Shown: positions 44,482 to 53,845, counted from the stretch's first letter. The stretch: 64,000 bases of DNA from Zhenhengia yiwuensis (GCF_014384995.1 NZ_JACRSY010000005.1:62001-126000); one strand, 5' to 3'. Numbers and translations: made by a program. Notes: generated by a model not told the origin, from the letters alone.

Positions 44482-44694
44482 CTACTCTTCATCAGGTCTA
44501 TACTCAAGTAAGTCCCCTGGTTGACAGTCTAATACTTTACAAATGGCATCAAGCGTAGAAAATCTTACTGCTTTGCCTTTGTTATTCTTCAATATGGATA
44601 AGTTAGCAAGGGTAATCCCCACACGTTCTGAGAGTTCATTCATACTCATTTTTCGCTTTGCTAACATCACATCTAAATTAACGATAATAGCCAT
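44482..44694 (-). CDS. Small XRE-family regulator
   Basis: A 70-residue Cro/CI-type helix-turn-helix protein consisting of little more than the DNA-binding domain (KMSMNELSERVGITLANLSILKN), ending CKVLDCQPGDLLEYRPDEE. I take ATG 44694, with AGAGG eight bases upstream. It is 14 bp after the DUF2975 gene; DUF2975 plus this kind of regulator is a recurrent pair in Firmicutes, probably a membrane-linked regulatory unit. Confidence 0.88.
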   Translation of the reverse strand: MAIIVNLDVMLAKRKMSMNELSERVGITLANLSILKNNKGKAVRFSTLDAICKVLDCQPGDLLEYRPDEE

Positions 44695-44708
44695 TTCAAT
44701 CACCTCTT

Positions 44709-45164
44709 CTATATTGTAAGTTCATTCTCTTCTTGAATTTCAATGGCAATCTGTACAAGTTTATATAAAATCGCACCAATAAGTGTAACCATAAAGGCTC
44801 CTATGGCAATAATAAGTATACTGAGGCTTGGTCCAATGACAATGGCTGCCACTACATACGCTACGAAAATAATAGCTGCGCATACACTAATCCCTTTTAA
44901 ATGCTTTTGACTGCTTATCGAAAAAGGTTCACGTACCATAATATTTCTTGCTAATCCCTTTGTGTACCATAAAACCATCCAAGCTGGTATACCTGACCCA
45001 TAGAGCAGAATCATAAAAGATTTATAATGCTGCACGCCATAGAAAGTCGTACGCTTTAATACCTCTGGTACAATCCAAGGTAACCCAATCATCACACCTG
45101 TTAATACAATTAATCCTGCTAGACATAACCCATACAAAAATTTGCTTAATAAATTCTTTTCCAT
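44709..45164 (-). CDS. DUF2975 membrane protein
   Basis: A 151-residue protein with four membrane helices. REPFSISSQKHLKGISVCA between helices two and three is the conserved DUF2975 loop ('PF...n.k.lr.ig'). It is the first gene of a unit that continues into the XRE regulator and DUF4173 gene. The family role is unknown. Confidence 0.85.
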   Translation of the reverse strand: MEKNLLSKFLYGLCLAGLIVLTGVMIGLPWIVPEVLKRTTFYGVQHYKSFMILLYGSGIPAWMVLWYTKGLARNIMVREPFSISSQKHLKGISVCAAIIFVAYVVAAIVIGPSLSILIIAIGAFMVTLIGAILYKLVQIAIEIQEENELTI

Positions 45165-45261
45165 TTTATCACCTCAAGGTGATTATATAACGTTCATATT
45201 CTAATTTCAATATTTTTTTATCGAAAAACAATATATTTTTATTGATTATATAGAAATACAT

Positions 45262-45297
45262 AAAAAAAGATAAACGCTTTTACAGTTTATCTCTTTT
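45262..45297 (-). terminator. Terminator overlapping the end of ogt
   Basis: AGATAAAC (45268-45275) and GTTTATCT (45285-45292) form the stem, with A and T runs outside. The ogt stop codon is in the right arm. Confidence 0.7.
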
Positions 45298-45748
45298 CTA
45301 ATTCTAATAATTTGATTTTCATTTCAAGACCACCACCATACCCTACAAGCTTGCCATCTGCTCCAATCACTCTATGGCAAGGTATAAAAATAGGGATAGG
45401 ATTTTTATTATTAGCACCACCTACTGCTCTGCATGCTTTTTCATTACCTACAGCATGGGCAATGTCCTTATAGCTTCTCGTCTCACCATAAGGAATGGTA
45501 CAAAGTGCTTCCCATACGCGCTGTCTAAAAGGTGTTCCTTGTGGCCTTAAGGGTAAATCAAAAATCTTTCTGCTGCCTTCTATATACTCTCTCAGCTCTT
45601 CTGCTGCTTTTTGTAGAAGCTCAGTCTCTTCTTGTATACATTCCTCCTGAAAGTTATCTGCCTCTAGGATGACATTGGTAATCCATCCCTCTTCTTCAGC
45701 AACACCAATCTTCCCTATGGCTGTATCATAGTAATAGATGTTTTTCAT
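45287..45748 (-). CDS. ogt: Methylated-DNA-protein-cysteine methyltransferase
   Basis: A 153-residue O6-alkylguanine-DNA alkyltransferase. The acceptor motif PIFIPCHRVIG with the reactive Cys, preceded by VGGANNKNPI and RVWEALCTIPYGETRSY, is complete. It repairs O6-methylguanine by transferring the methyl group to itself. No Ada domain is attached. The three genes 45287-46544 lie in the same direction and may be loosely linked. Confidence 0.95.
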   Translation of the reverse strand: MKNIYYYDTAIGKIGVAEEEGWITNVILEADNFQEECIQEETELLQKAAEELREYIEGSRKIFDLPLRPQGTPFRQRVWEALCTIPYGETRSYKDIAHAVGNEKACRAVGGANNKNPIPIFIPCHRVIGADGKLVGYGGGLEMKIKLLELEKR

Positions 45749-45783
45749 ATTAACTTCCTCATTTCTATACTCTTTACTATAAA

Positions 45784-46116
45784 CTAACCTTTAATGCGAT
45801 ACTTTTTCTCAATTCTTCTATACACAAGTATTAAAAGAATCAGCCCAGGTAAAGCACTTAACCCCATTAAAATACTTGCTAAAGTTATACTCCAAAATCC
45901 TAATATGCCAGCTACAATATAAAGGCTTCCATATACGAGCCACATGATTGCATTGGCTTTGTTATAAGCTTTAATATCTGTAATTTCTTCACTTTTTACA
46001 ACTGTACCTGACCAAAAGTGTATAGGTGTTTTTGCTTTTAAAGCATATAGACCTATACCTAAAAAAGTAACGGCACATATTAGACAAACTATTAAACTGA
46101 CAATACTTTCTCCCAT
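45784..46116 (-). CDS. DUF3784 membrane protein
   Basis: A 110-residue protein with three hydrophobic helices. HFWSGTVVKSEEITDIKAYNKANAIMW is the DUF3784 signature (split in two here: HFWSG..V and D..aYN.a...mW). Function unknown. It overlaps the GNAT gene by 25 bp, which argues for co-translation. Confidence 0.82.
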   Translation of the reverse strand: MGESIVSLIVCLICAVTFLGIGLYALKAKTPIHFWSGTVVKSEEITDIKAYNKANAIMWLVYGSLYIVAGILGFWSITLASILMGLSALPGLILLILVYRRIEKKYRIKG

Positions 46117-46544
46117 CTCATCCCATACTCCCTTGCTTTGGAATCTTCATTTTCCTGCTCCGCTATTACATGAAAACCTTGTTTTTTATAAAAATCTACA
46201 GCCCTTTGATTCTCTACATAAGCAGCGAGTTCTAACACTTCATACTGTGCTTTGCAGTAGTCTATTAAAGCTTTGCCTACACCCTTTCCTTGTGAATGCG
46301 TATCTACAAATAGTGCTCCAATAAAGCTCCCCTCTATAATGCTAATAAACCCTTGTATCTGTTTACCTTCTTCATAGACAAAAGTTTTAGCTAGAGGTAA
46401 ATACTGCTCTTTTACAACCTTGTAGTTTGCTTCCCAATAATCCCTAGCGATAAAGGGATGCCCTTGTAGCGTTGATGTAAGCCAAATATTCATGACTTCT
46501 TCAATCTGTACATCTTGCATTTTATAAATACTATATTTGGTCAT
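46092..46544 (-). CDS. GNAT-family N-acetyltransferase
   Basis: A 150-residue acetyltransferase. The acetyl-CoA loop is GALFVDTHSQGKGVGKALID (motif A, residues about 86-105), followed by AAYVENQRAVDFYKKQGF (motif B). It resembles YjaB/PhnO-like acetyltransferases; the substrate is unknown. Confidence 0.88.
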   Translation of the reverse strand: MTKYSIYKMQDVQIEEVMNIWLTSTLQGHPFIARDYWEANYKVVKEQYLPLAKTFVYEEGKQIQGFISIIEGSFIGALFVDTHSQGKGVGKALIDYCKAQYEVLELAAYVENQRAVDFYKKQGFHVIAEQENEDSKAREYGMRWEKVLSV

Positions 46545-46590
46545 TTGAGTTACTCCTTATAAATCTTATAAAATTCTTATTCTGCTTTCT

Positions 46591-47418
46591 CTAAATGTAT
46601 TTACGCTTAAACTCTAGCGGTGAGCAGCCTTCATACTCCTTAAACTTAGAGCAAAAGTAGCTTGAATCCTTAAAACCTACGGCCTCTCCAATTTCTTTGA
46701 TTTTCACCTGCTCCTGCATAACTAGATATTCTTTAGCTTTTTTAATTCTAATCTTATTGAGATAATCAATGGGTTTATGCTCATACGCCTCTTTAAAAAG
46801 TCTGCATAAATAGTATTTCGTCACCCCAATTTGATTTGCTAAATCTTCTAATGTAATATCTTGAGCATAATAGGTATCCATATAGCGGATAACAGGTCTC
46901 AGTCTTTCATAAATTTGATTCTCATTTTGACAAGCTCTTCTATTCTGATCCATAAAAATAAGGAAATTATAAAGTTGCCCTGAACCTATAATATTCCTCT
47001 CATATCTATCTAGTGGCACATTAAGGGTATAAAAAATTTCTTTTATCCTTTGTCTCATTTCTGTCATCCACTCAATATTTAGAACCAATGCATTCCCTAT
47101 CCCCATATAATCTAAAATACTTTCTATCTGCATTCCATTAAAAGTAATCCATGCTGTTTTCCAAGTTTTGATAGTGGGCTCATAAACATGAGGAATATCT
47201 TTTCTAAAGAAAAAAGCCATACCTGGTTTAATGGTATAGACCTCCCCATTAATTTTAAGTATTCCCTCGCCCTCTAAACAATACGTCCATTGATAGTCCG
47301 AATACCCCTTTTCCCTCTCTACACCATTCTCCTCATAATACATACCTATCCCTGTTACAAAGCAAGGAAGGCTCTCTACATCTTTAGTTAGCATGGGAAA
47401 TAACACTTGCTTCTCCAT
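46591..47418 (-). CDS. AraC-family transcriptional regulator
   Basis: A 275-residue regulator with an N-terminal cupin sugar-sensing domain (EGILKINGEVYTIKPGMAFFF, PHVYEP) and a C-terminal double helix-turn-helix (LEDLANQIGVTKYYLCRLF, and EIGEAVGFKDSSYFCSKFK). I start at ATG 47418, behind CGGAGGAG. It is divergent from the GH2 beta-galactosidase and so is its likely activator, responding to a beta-galactoside or related sugar. Confidence 0.92.
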   Translation of the reverse strand: MEKQVLFPMLTKDVESLPCFVTGIGMYYEENGVEREKGYSDYQWTYCLEGEGILKINGEVYTIKPGMAFFFRKDIPHVYEPTIKTWKTAWITFNGMQIESILDYMGIGNALVLNIEWMTEMRQRIKEIFYTLNVPLDRYERNIIGSGQLYNFLIFMDQNRRACQNENQIYERLRPVIRYMDTYYAQDITLEDLANQIGVTKYYLCRLFKEAYEHKPIDYLNKIRIKKAKEYLVMQEQVKIKEIGEAVGFKDSSYFCSKFKEYEGCSPLEFKRKYI

Positions 47419-47489
47419 ACCCACTCCTCCGTTCAATATTTTTATATCCTTTGCAATATCTTTAGATTTACTTATATTTTAAAACTACC

Positions 47490-47504
47490 TATAATGCAAT
47501 TATA
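47490..47504. promoter_or_regulatory. Overlapping divergent -10 elements of araC-type and GH2 genes
   Basis: TATAAT (47490-47495, plus strand) and TATAAT on the minus strand (47504-47499) are only three bases apart. Both have poor -35 hexamers at 17 bp (TTTACT and TTTGAG), consistent with activator dependence. The two promoters could not be occupied together. Confidence 0.4.
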
Positions 47505-47557
47505 GATTAATATTCTTATATCTCAAATTATTATTTTGTATAAAAAAGGAGTCGACT

Positions 47558-50500
47558 ATGTACCCTCAATCTACTACTCAGCCAGAATGGCAAAACCCAG
47601 CTATTGTACAAGTAAATCGTAAACCCGCTCGTGCTTATTACATTCCTTTTGCAACAACTGAGACTGCACTTATGCATCACAAAGGCATGTCCCCTTACTA
47701 CAAACTCCTTAATGGAACTTGGCAGTTTAGCTACTACGATAAGTATAGTGATGCACCAGATAACTTCCACACTTTAGATTTTGATAGCTCTGCTTGGACA
47801 TCTATCCCTGTTCCTTCTAACTGGCAAATGCATGGCTATGATAAACCACATTATACGAATGTCAATTATCCTTTCCCTGTTAATCCACCTTATGTTCCTA
47901 ATGAAAACCCTGCAGGCCTTTATATTAAAGAGTTTACACTCCCTGAAAACTGGGCTAATAAAGAAGTATCCATTAACTTTGAAGGGGTAAATGCCTGCTT
48001 CTATATTTGGTTAAATGGTACATATATAGGCTATAGCCAAGGGACACACATTCCTGCAGAGTTTGATTTAAGCCATGCCCTTGTAAAAGGTACGAATAAA
48101 CTTGCTGTTAAAGTACTCAAATGGTGTGATGGTAGCTATCTTGAAGACCAAGACTTCTACCGTTTATCCGGTATCTTTAGAGATGTTTACCTTCTTGCTA
48201 GAACGCCTCATGCTATTCGTGATATTTGTGCAAGACCTACATTAGATGAAACCTATACAAACGGTATACTAAAAGTAAATGTGGATTTTACCGGAGAGGA
48301 TCCATCTGAATTTGAAGCTTCTTTATTTGATGCAAAAGGTCAACTTCTTATGACCAAAACTGTTTCTTGTACGGACTTTACCTTTGAAGTTCCAAATGTT
48401 AGGAAATGGACTGCTGAAACACCAGTGCTTTATACCTTAGTCCTTCACCATCAGGATGAATATATTCCAATCCAAATTGGCTTTAGGAAATTAGAAGTCG
48501 CTTCTAACGGTGCACTCTTAATTAATGGTACACCTGTAAAACTTAAAGGTGTCAATCGTCATGACTCTCACCCAGATCTAGGGCACTATACACCAGTTAG
48601 TCATATGATAGAAGACCTTATGATTATGAAACGTCATAATGTCAATACAATCAGAACTTCTCACTACCCTAATACACCTGAATTTTTAAGACTTTGTAAT
48701 GAATATGGGTTCTATGTAGTCGATGAAGCAGACCTTGAAACACATGGTACTTATGCCGCTTCTGACTGCAATATTTTAACCAATGACCCAGTTTGGAAAG
48801 ATGCCTATGTAGACCGTATGATACGTATGGTAGAACGTGATAAAAACCATCCATGTATCATCATGTGGTCACTTGGAAATGAATCCTTTATGGGTGCAAA
48901 TCATGTGGCTATGGCGACTTGGGCAAAATGGCGCGATGACAGCCGTCTTATTCACTATGAAGGAACTGCTGCTAACGGCTTAGTAGACGGCAAGCCACAT
49001 CCTTGTGTAGATGTAGTGAGCCATATGTATGCCTCTCCTGAAGAGTGTGAAAAACAAGGACAAGAAACAGAAGATATGAGACCATTCTTCCAATGTGAAT
49101 ACAGTCATGCTATGGGTGTAGGCCCTGGTGACTTAAAAGATTACTGGGATTTATTCTATAAATACCCTCGTCTTATCGGCGGCTGTGTCTGGGAATGGTG
49201 CGACCACTCTGTACGTCAAACAGATGAAGAGGACAAAGACTTCTTCGTCTATGGCGGATACTTTGGGGAATTCCCTCATGATGGCAATTTCTGCGTAGAT
49301 GGTTTAGTAAGCCCTGACCGCGTTCCACATACAGGTCTTAAAGACTATAAACACGTTATCCAACCTGTACAAGTAGAAGCCAAAGACTTATCTACTGGTA
49401 CCCTTACACTTACAAACCGTTATGACTTCTTAGACCTTAGCCATCTCGCATTAGAATGGACTGTGACTAAAGATGGTATCGAAATAGAGTCAGGTATTGT
49501 ACAGGATCTTGACATTTATCCACATACTACAGAAGATATAACCCTTGGTTATACACATACACACACAAAGGATGGGGATTACTACCTAAATCTCTCCTTC
49601 GTTCAAAAGACATCTACTCCTTGGGCTAGTCGTGGTTATGAAGTCGCTTTTGCTCAGTTTGAACTGGCAGTAGCATCTAAAATTTCTATTCCTGTAGTAA
49701 GCAAACTCGAATGCGTACAAACCGCTCAGCATCTTACACTTATAGGAGAAGACTTTAAATATAGTTTCAATACCTTCACTGGCTCCTTTGAAAGCCTAAC
49801 TTCAAATGGCGTAGAGCTTTTAGCAGCTTGCCCACAGGTAAGTGTTTGGCGTGCACCTACGGATAACGACCGTAATATTTACCACACATGGCGCGGGCAA
49901 ATGATGCATTGCAGTACTGCTCATGTCTACCAAACTGGCATTAGTGAAAAAACTCCTCACTTTGTAAAACTTGAAGTACGCTACGCTCTAGGTGGCCCAT
50001 CTGTACGCCCACTTCTTGAAGGTGTTACAACTTATACCGTTTGGGCAAATGGTGAAATCGAAGTGGCTATGGATGCCCAGGTTCGCGACAACCTTGATGT
50101 TCTTCCACGCTTTGGATTAGAACTTCATATGCCACAAGGTAATGAACAGGTTACCTACTTTGGTATGGGACCAAATGAAAACTATATAGACTTATGTAGA
50201 AGTGCTTATATGGGACTGTTCCATACAACAGTAAATGACCTTTATGAGCCATACATTAAACCACAAGAATGTGGTAACCATACACATGTCAAATGGGCAC
50301 TTATTCAAAATCAAAGAGGTGTTGGCCTTATCTTCAAAGGGGATTCAGAGTTTAACTTTAGTGCACTTCACTATACAGCGCATGACCTTTCTGATACACC
50401 TATGGCACACCTTCTTAAACCTCGCAAAGAAACCATCGTCCATATCGACTACCGCCAAACAGGCATCGGCTCTAATAGCTGCGGTCCTAGACTGGCTGAA

Positions 50501-50608
50501 AAATATGCCTTTAACGAAAAAGAGATCCACTTTGCCTTCTCTATGAAGCCAATCTGGACTGAAAGCATCCCAGCAGATCTAGAACGCCGTTTCAAACCAA
50601 GTCTATAA
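47558..50608 (+). CDS. lacZ: GH2 beta-galactosidase, LacZ type
   Basis: A 1016-residue family GH2 enzyme with the five-domain layout of E. coli LacZ: a jelly-roll start (PSNWQMHGYDKPHYTNVNYPF), Ig-like domains, TIM barrel, and C-terminal super-sandwich (beta-galactosidase small-chain domain, VSVWRAPTDNDRN to the end). Catalytic residues are the acid/base E442 (MWSLGNESF) and nucleophile E514 (FFQCEYSHAMG). There is no signal peptide, so it is cytoplasmic. No lactose permease gene is adjacent. The assignment to lactose rather than another beta-galactoside is inferred from family. Confidence 0.95.
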   Translation: MYPQSTTQPEWQNPAIVQVNRKPARAYYIPFATTETALMHHKGMSPYYKLLNGTWQFSYYDKYSDAPDNFHTLDFDSSAWTSIPVPSNWQMHGYDKPHYTNVNYPFPVNPPYVPNENPAGLYIKEFTLPENWANKEVSINFEGVNACFYIWLNGTYIGYSQGTHIPAEFDLSHALVKGTNKLAVKVLKWCDGSYLEDQDFYRLSGIFRDVYLLARTPHAIRDICARPTLDETYTNGILKVNVDFTGEDPSEFEASLFDAKGQLLMTKTVSCTDFTFEVPNVRKWTAETPVLYTLVLHHQDEYIPIQIGFRKLEVASNGALLINGTPVKLKGVNRHDSHPDLGHYTPVSHMIEDLMIMKRHNVNTIRTSHYPNTPEFLRLCNEYGFYVVDEADLETHGTYAASDCNILTNDPVWKDAYVDRMIRMVERDKNHPCIIMWSLGNESFMGANHVAMATWAKWRDDSRLIHYEGTAANGLVDGKPHPCVDVVSHMYASPEECEKQGQETEDMRPFFQCEYSHAMGVGPGDLKDYWDLFYKYPRLIGGCVWEWCDHSVRQTDEEDKDFFVYGGYFGEFPHDGNFCVDGLVSPDRVPHTGLKDYKHVIQPVQVEAKDLSTGTLTLTNRYDFLDLSHLALEWTVTKDGIEIESGIVQDLDIYPHTTEDITLGYTHTHTKDGDYYLNLSFVQKTSTPWASRGYEVAFAQFELAVASKISIPVVSKLECVQTAQHLTLIGEDFKYSFNTFTGSFESLTSNGVELLAACPQVSVWRAPTDNDRNIYHTWRGQMMHCSTAHVYQTGISEKTPHFVKLEVRYALGGPSVRPLLEGVTTYTVWANGEIEVAMDAQVRDNLDVLPRFGLELHMPQGNEQVTYFGMGPNENYIDLCRSAYMGLFHTTVNDLYEPYIKPQECGNHTHVKWALIQNQRGVGLIFKGDSEFNFSALHYTAHDLSDTPMAHLLKPRKETIVHIDYRQTGIGSNSCGPRLAEKYAFNEKEIHFAFSMKPIWTESIPADLERRFKPSL

Positions 50609-50610
50609 AT

Positions 50611-50653
50611 AAAAAGTAGTAGCATCTTTTATATAGAGATGCTACTACTTTTT
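50611..50653 (+). terminator. Terminator of the GH2 gene
   Basis: AAAAAGTAGTAGCATCT (50611-50627) and AGATGCTACTACTTTTT (50637-50653), a perfect 17-bp stem with T run. Confidence 0.92.
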
Positions 50654-50747
50654 CCTGTTACTCTTTATAAATTGCCTTTATAAATACTTTTGCATTTAAG
50701 GCTATGTTAATTTTTTATTTGTCAAAAATAATTTATATTTTATTTAG

Positions 50748-50944
50748 GAGATTCCTTATACTGATGCATCAGGCTCTACACATTTTATACCTGACTATAC
50801 TTTAAAAACTGAGGGTTATCCCGTTTTATGCTCCTTATATCAAAATGTTAGTGAACCAGGCTTTTCTGATATTAAGGAATTGGTATTTAGCTGCATGTTT
50901 GAGCACAAGCAAGTTTGCAGCGTTCATGAGACGATCGAGCTCAG
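50748..50944 (+). pseudogene. Remnant of an unknown gene joined to a dispersed repeat
   Basis: A frame opens directly after a TAG and reads about 64 codons to TAA, including YTDASGSTHFIPDYTLKTEG and YQNVSEPGFSDIKELVFS, but it has no start codon or ribosome site. It looks like the internal piece of a lost protein, not recognised. Its 3' third runs into the sequence that is also found at 29200-29290. Coding potential is by eye only. Confidence 0.4.
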
Positions 50945-50990
50945 AGCTTCTTAACATTCTGTAGATAGAAGCCCAAAGAGCATCCCACCT
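50890..50990 (+). repeat. Second, partial copy of the 29.2-kb structured element
   Basis: From TGGTATTTAGCT to ACATTCTGTAG and on to CCACCT, this matches the reverse complement of 29170-29290 with scattered changes and an insertion of about 10 bases in the loop. Only one arm of the larger element is recognisable. The 400-bp gap 50609-51008 holds no intact gene. Confidence 0.65.
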
Positions 50991-51008
50991 GGCCTTTTAC
51001 ACTTCCTA

Positions 51009-51974
51009 TTATTTATATTGAATCCCGCTCCAATATACATTATTCTTCACAACAGCTTCTTCAGGAAGTTCTACGCCTTCTAAAGCCCATTTCTTGAATT
51101 CCATAAAGCCTGTACGGTCCACAATATAACCGATATGCTCTTTGCCACCTGGTGCACTTCTATCAATATACTCTGTTACGTATTTATAAGTATTTAAAAT
51201 GATTTTAATAATGCTCTCTTCATCTGCCCATACAATAAAGTCTTCAGCAAGTCTCGGATTGGTCTTACCTGTTCTTCCCATAATGGCAAGTCTGTAGTAT
51301 TTCTTCTGACTTCTTGTCCAAGCACCTGTTGGGCAGGCATTAATACATACGCCACAGCCTACGCATTTATCTGCTTGACGTTCTACACGGTAATTTTTAG
51401 CTGATAAGCAGCCTACAGAACGACCTTTGCACCCTTTTACACATGCTCCACAAGATACACATCTTGTGGCATCATACTGAGGCATTGTCATACCAATAAT
51501 ACCAAAGTCTTGCATTCTTGCTTTAATACAGTCATTTTGGCAGCCTGTTAAAGCAATTTTAAAGTGAAGGTCATTTGGGAAAATAGCCTTCTCAATTTTT
51601 TTAGCAAAATCTGTTGTATTATAATTTGCAAATGGACACACTTTATTCCCAATACATGCTGATACGTTACGTGTACCTGCTGAAGTGTACCCTTTACCTG
51701 GTACTTCTTGATTAATACCAAGGCCTTCAATAATAGGCTGAAGCATTTCATTAACTTTATCCATATCTTCAAACTTAATACCTAAAATCTCAAAACCTTG
51801 TCTAATGGTAATATGCACTTGGCCATTACCGTATTTTTCTGCAATCTCTTGGATTTTACCAAGGTACTCCGCATTAATAAGACCACCTGGAACACGTACA
51901 CGAGAAGCAGTGATCCCTCTTACTTTAGTTACCCTAAAAGCGTTCTTTTTCAGTTTCTTTGTATTGATATCCAT
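51009..51974 (-). CDS. asrC: Anaerobic sulfite reductase subunit C (siroheme)
   Basis: A 321-residue siroheme/[4Fe-4S] catalytic subunit that reduces sulfite to sulfide. The coupled-cluster cysteines are in SACIGNKVCPF and TGCQNDCIKARMQD, and two ferredoxin clusters follow (CVSCGACVKGC, CVGCGVCINACP). This order matches AsrC of Salmonella and clostridia. I use ATG 51974; a GTG lies three bases before it. It is the last gene of asrABC. A side activity on nitrite is possible for siroheme enzymes. Confidence 0.95.
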   Translation of the reverse strand: MDINTKKLKKNAFRVTKVRGITASRVRVPGGLINAEYLGKIQEIAEKYGNGQVHITIRQGFEILGIKFEDMDKVNEMLQPIIEGLGINQEVPGKGYTSAGTRNVSACIGNKVCPFANYNTTDFAKKIEKAIFPNDLHFKIALTGCQNDCIKARMQDFGIIGMTMPQYDATRCVSCGACVKGCKGRSVGCLSAKNYRVERQADKCVGCGVCINACPTGAWTRSQKKYYRLAIMGRTGKTNPRLAEDFIVWADEESIIKIILNTYKYVTEYIDRSAPGGKEHIGYIVDRTGFMEFKKWALEGVELPEEAVVKNNVYWSGIQYK

Positions 51975-51987
51975 CACTTAACCCCTC

Positions 51988-52779
51988 CTAGTCTCTTAAT
52001 AGTTTCCCTTGTGTATAGTTAAATACTGGTCCTTCTAGGCAGATGTAAGTATCACCAATTTTACAATGACCACATTTACCAATACCACAGCACATTTTAC
52101 GTTCCTGAGAAATCCAGATATTCTTTTCTTTAATGCCACGTTTTAAGAATTCAGCAACTGTGAACTTCATCATAATAGGTGGACCTACCACGACAACCTG
52201 TACATTTTCCATATCCTTAATCTCAAGGTCTGGGATATATTTTGTTACAAGACCTGTAGGGCCCTCATAACCTTCTGGTGCCTGGTCTACTGTCACTGTA
52301 ATCTTTGCAGCTTCTGCCCAAGCTTTAAGGTCATCTTTAAAGAGTACATCATCTGGTGTTTTAAAACCTGTAATAAGTGTAAGTCCTTTACATTCTTCTT
52401 TGTGCTTTGCAAAATGCTCTATAATACCTCTTACTGGTGAAAGACCTGTTCCACCTGCCACAACCACTACTTCATGCCCTCTGTAGTTGTCTAGCTCAAA
52501 GCCATTTCCATAAGGCCCTCTTAAGAACAGCTTATCCCCAACATACTTTTCAAAGATTTCTCCTGTTACTTTCCCTACTTTACGAATAGTAAGGTCAATA
52601 GTACCTTCTCCAATACCACTTACAGAAATAGGTGCTTCCCCATACTTAGGAAGAGAAACTTCAAAAAATTGGCCAGGCTTTACATCACCTTCAAATGCCA
52701 TACGGAATGTATATTCAATAGCTGTATGCTGGATAACTTCTTTAATTTCTGATAAGAAAGGAATATATTCGTTTTTCAT
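51988..52779 (-). CDS. asrB: Anaerobic sulfite reductase subunit B (FAD/NADH)
   Basis: A 263-residue electron-transfer subunit of the ferredoxin-NADP reductase type. It has an FAD-binding barrel (FLRGPYGNGFEL), NAD domain (VVAGGTGLSPVRGIIEHFA) and a C-terminal [2Fe-2S] cysteine set (CCGIGKCGHCKIG), as in PyrK-like proteins. It passes electrons from NADH to AsrA and AsrC. The asrA stop and asrB start overlap by one base. Confidence 0.95.
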   Translation of the reverse strand: MKNEYIPFLSEIKEVIQHTAIEYTFRMAFEGDVKPGQFFEVSLPKYGEAPISVSGIGEGTIDLTIRKVGKVTGEIFEKYVGDKLFLRGPYGNGFELDNYRGHEVVVVAGGTGLSPVRGIIEHFAKHKEECKGLTLITGFKTPDDVLFKDDLKAWAEAAKITVTVDQAPEGYEGPTGLVTKYIPDLEIKDMENVQVVVVGPPIMMKFTVAEFLKRGIKEKNIWISQERKMCCGIGKCGHCKIGDTYICLEGPVFNYTQGKLLRD

Positions 52780-53789
52780 TAGCCCTCAATCTCCTTCATG
52801 CCATCTGATAATTTGTTGATACAAGCAGAAAATGAAATGTATTCTGGACAAATATCATCACAACGTCCACAGCCTACACACATGTTGTAGCCAAAACGTT
52901 TTTTGTAATCATATACTTTATGAAGGACTTTAAAGCGCATACGCTGACCTTTATCACCTCTAAAGCTATGACCACCTGCCATATCTGTATAGCCGTTCAC
53001 TTGACAAGACGCCCATACTCTGCGGCGCTCCCCTGCCTGTTTACGGTCAGACCCTTCATAAAATACATCCTGCATGGTAAAGCATGTACAAGTTGGACAT
53101 ACAAAGTTACATCTTCCACAAGCAATACAGCGTTCATTGTATTCATTCCACATGGTACTATCCATAATGTCTAAAGAAAGGTTCTCCGGAATGTTTACGC
53201 GTGTTTTATTCTCTGTTACAAAGTCAGGTTTTACAGTTACTTCCTCTACTTCTTCAAGGCGCGTAATAAGGGCTTCAAATTCACCATCTATAAGGGCACT
53301 ATCCCCATCTACTTTAATATAAGCATCATAGTGATCCGACTTATTCGTTCCCATGTCTACGCAGAAACAGCTGTTAAAAGACTGTGAGCATCCCATTAAG
53401 ATGAACTTTGTTTTTTCTCTTATTCTTTTATAGTAAAAGTCTTCAAATCCATTTTTAAGATAGATATCATCCATACGTTTTACAGCATGAAGGTCACAGC
53501 TACGCACAAAAACAATAGCACCTTTTTTAGGCCCATCTGCTACCTTTACTTCATCTTCAGTAAAATAAAAGAGTGTCTCAGAAATAGGTGTTAAAATCTC
53601 TTTATAAGAGAACTCTGATTTTACTTCAAAATTGATCTCCCCTAATGATTCTACAGTCCCATAACGTACACGGTCTGTATCTGAATATGTGCCTTCTCCT
53701 ACAAAGGTCTTAGGTGCATAGATGCTGTATTCTTTTGAAAGCTCTCTTAAAATGCTATCTAAGTGTGCTGTACTTGTTCTATATCCCAT
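52779..53789 (-). CDS. asrA: Anaerobic sulfite reductase subunit A (Fe-S)
   Basis: A 336-residue iron-sulfur subunit. Two [4Fe-4S] motifs are visible, CIACGRCNFVCPTC (about residue 220) and CVGCGRCDDICPEY near the C-terminus. The N-terminal half resembles hydrogenase beta-subunit/AsrA proteins (GAIVFVRSCDLHAVKRMD). ATG 53789 follows GGAG. It is the first gene of the asr operon and its promoter carries a Crp/Fnr box centred at -41.5. Confidence 0.95.
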   Translation of the reverse strand: MGYRTSTAHLDSILRELSKEYSIYAPKTFVGEGTYSDTDRVRYGTVESLGEINFEVKSEFSYKEILTPISETLFYFTEDEVKVADGPKKGAIVFVRSCDLHAVKRMDDIYLKNGFEDFYYKRIREKTKFILMGCSQSFNSCFCVDMGTNKSDHYDAYIKVDGDSALIDGEFEALITRLEEVEEVTVKPDFVTENKTRVNIPENLSLDIMDSTMWNEYNERCIACGRCNFVCPTCTCFTMQDVFYEGSDRKQAGERRRVWASCQVNGYTDMAGGHSFRGDKGQRMRFKVLHKVYDYKKRFGYNMCVGCGRCDDICPEYISFSACINKLSDGMKEIEG

Positions 53790-53845
53790 TCTTTACACTC
53801 CATTCTTTTCATTCTCGTTAATTCGTTAACACGATGTCTTCTGCC

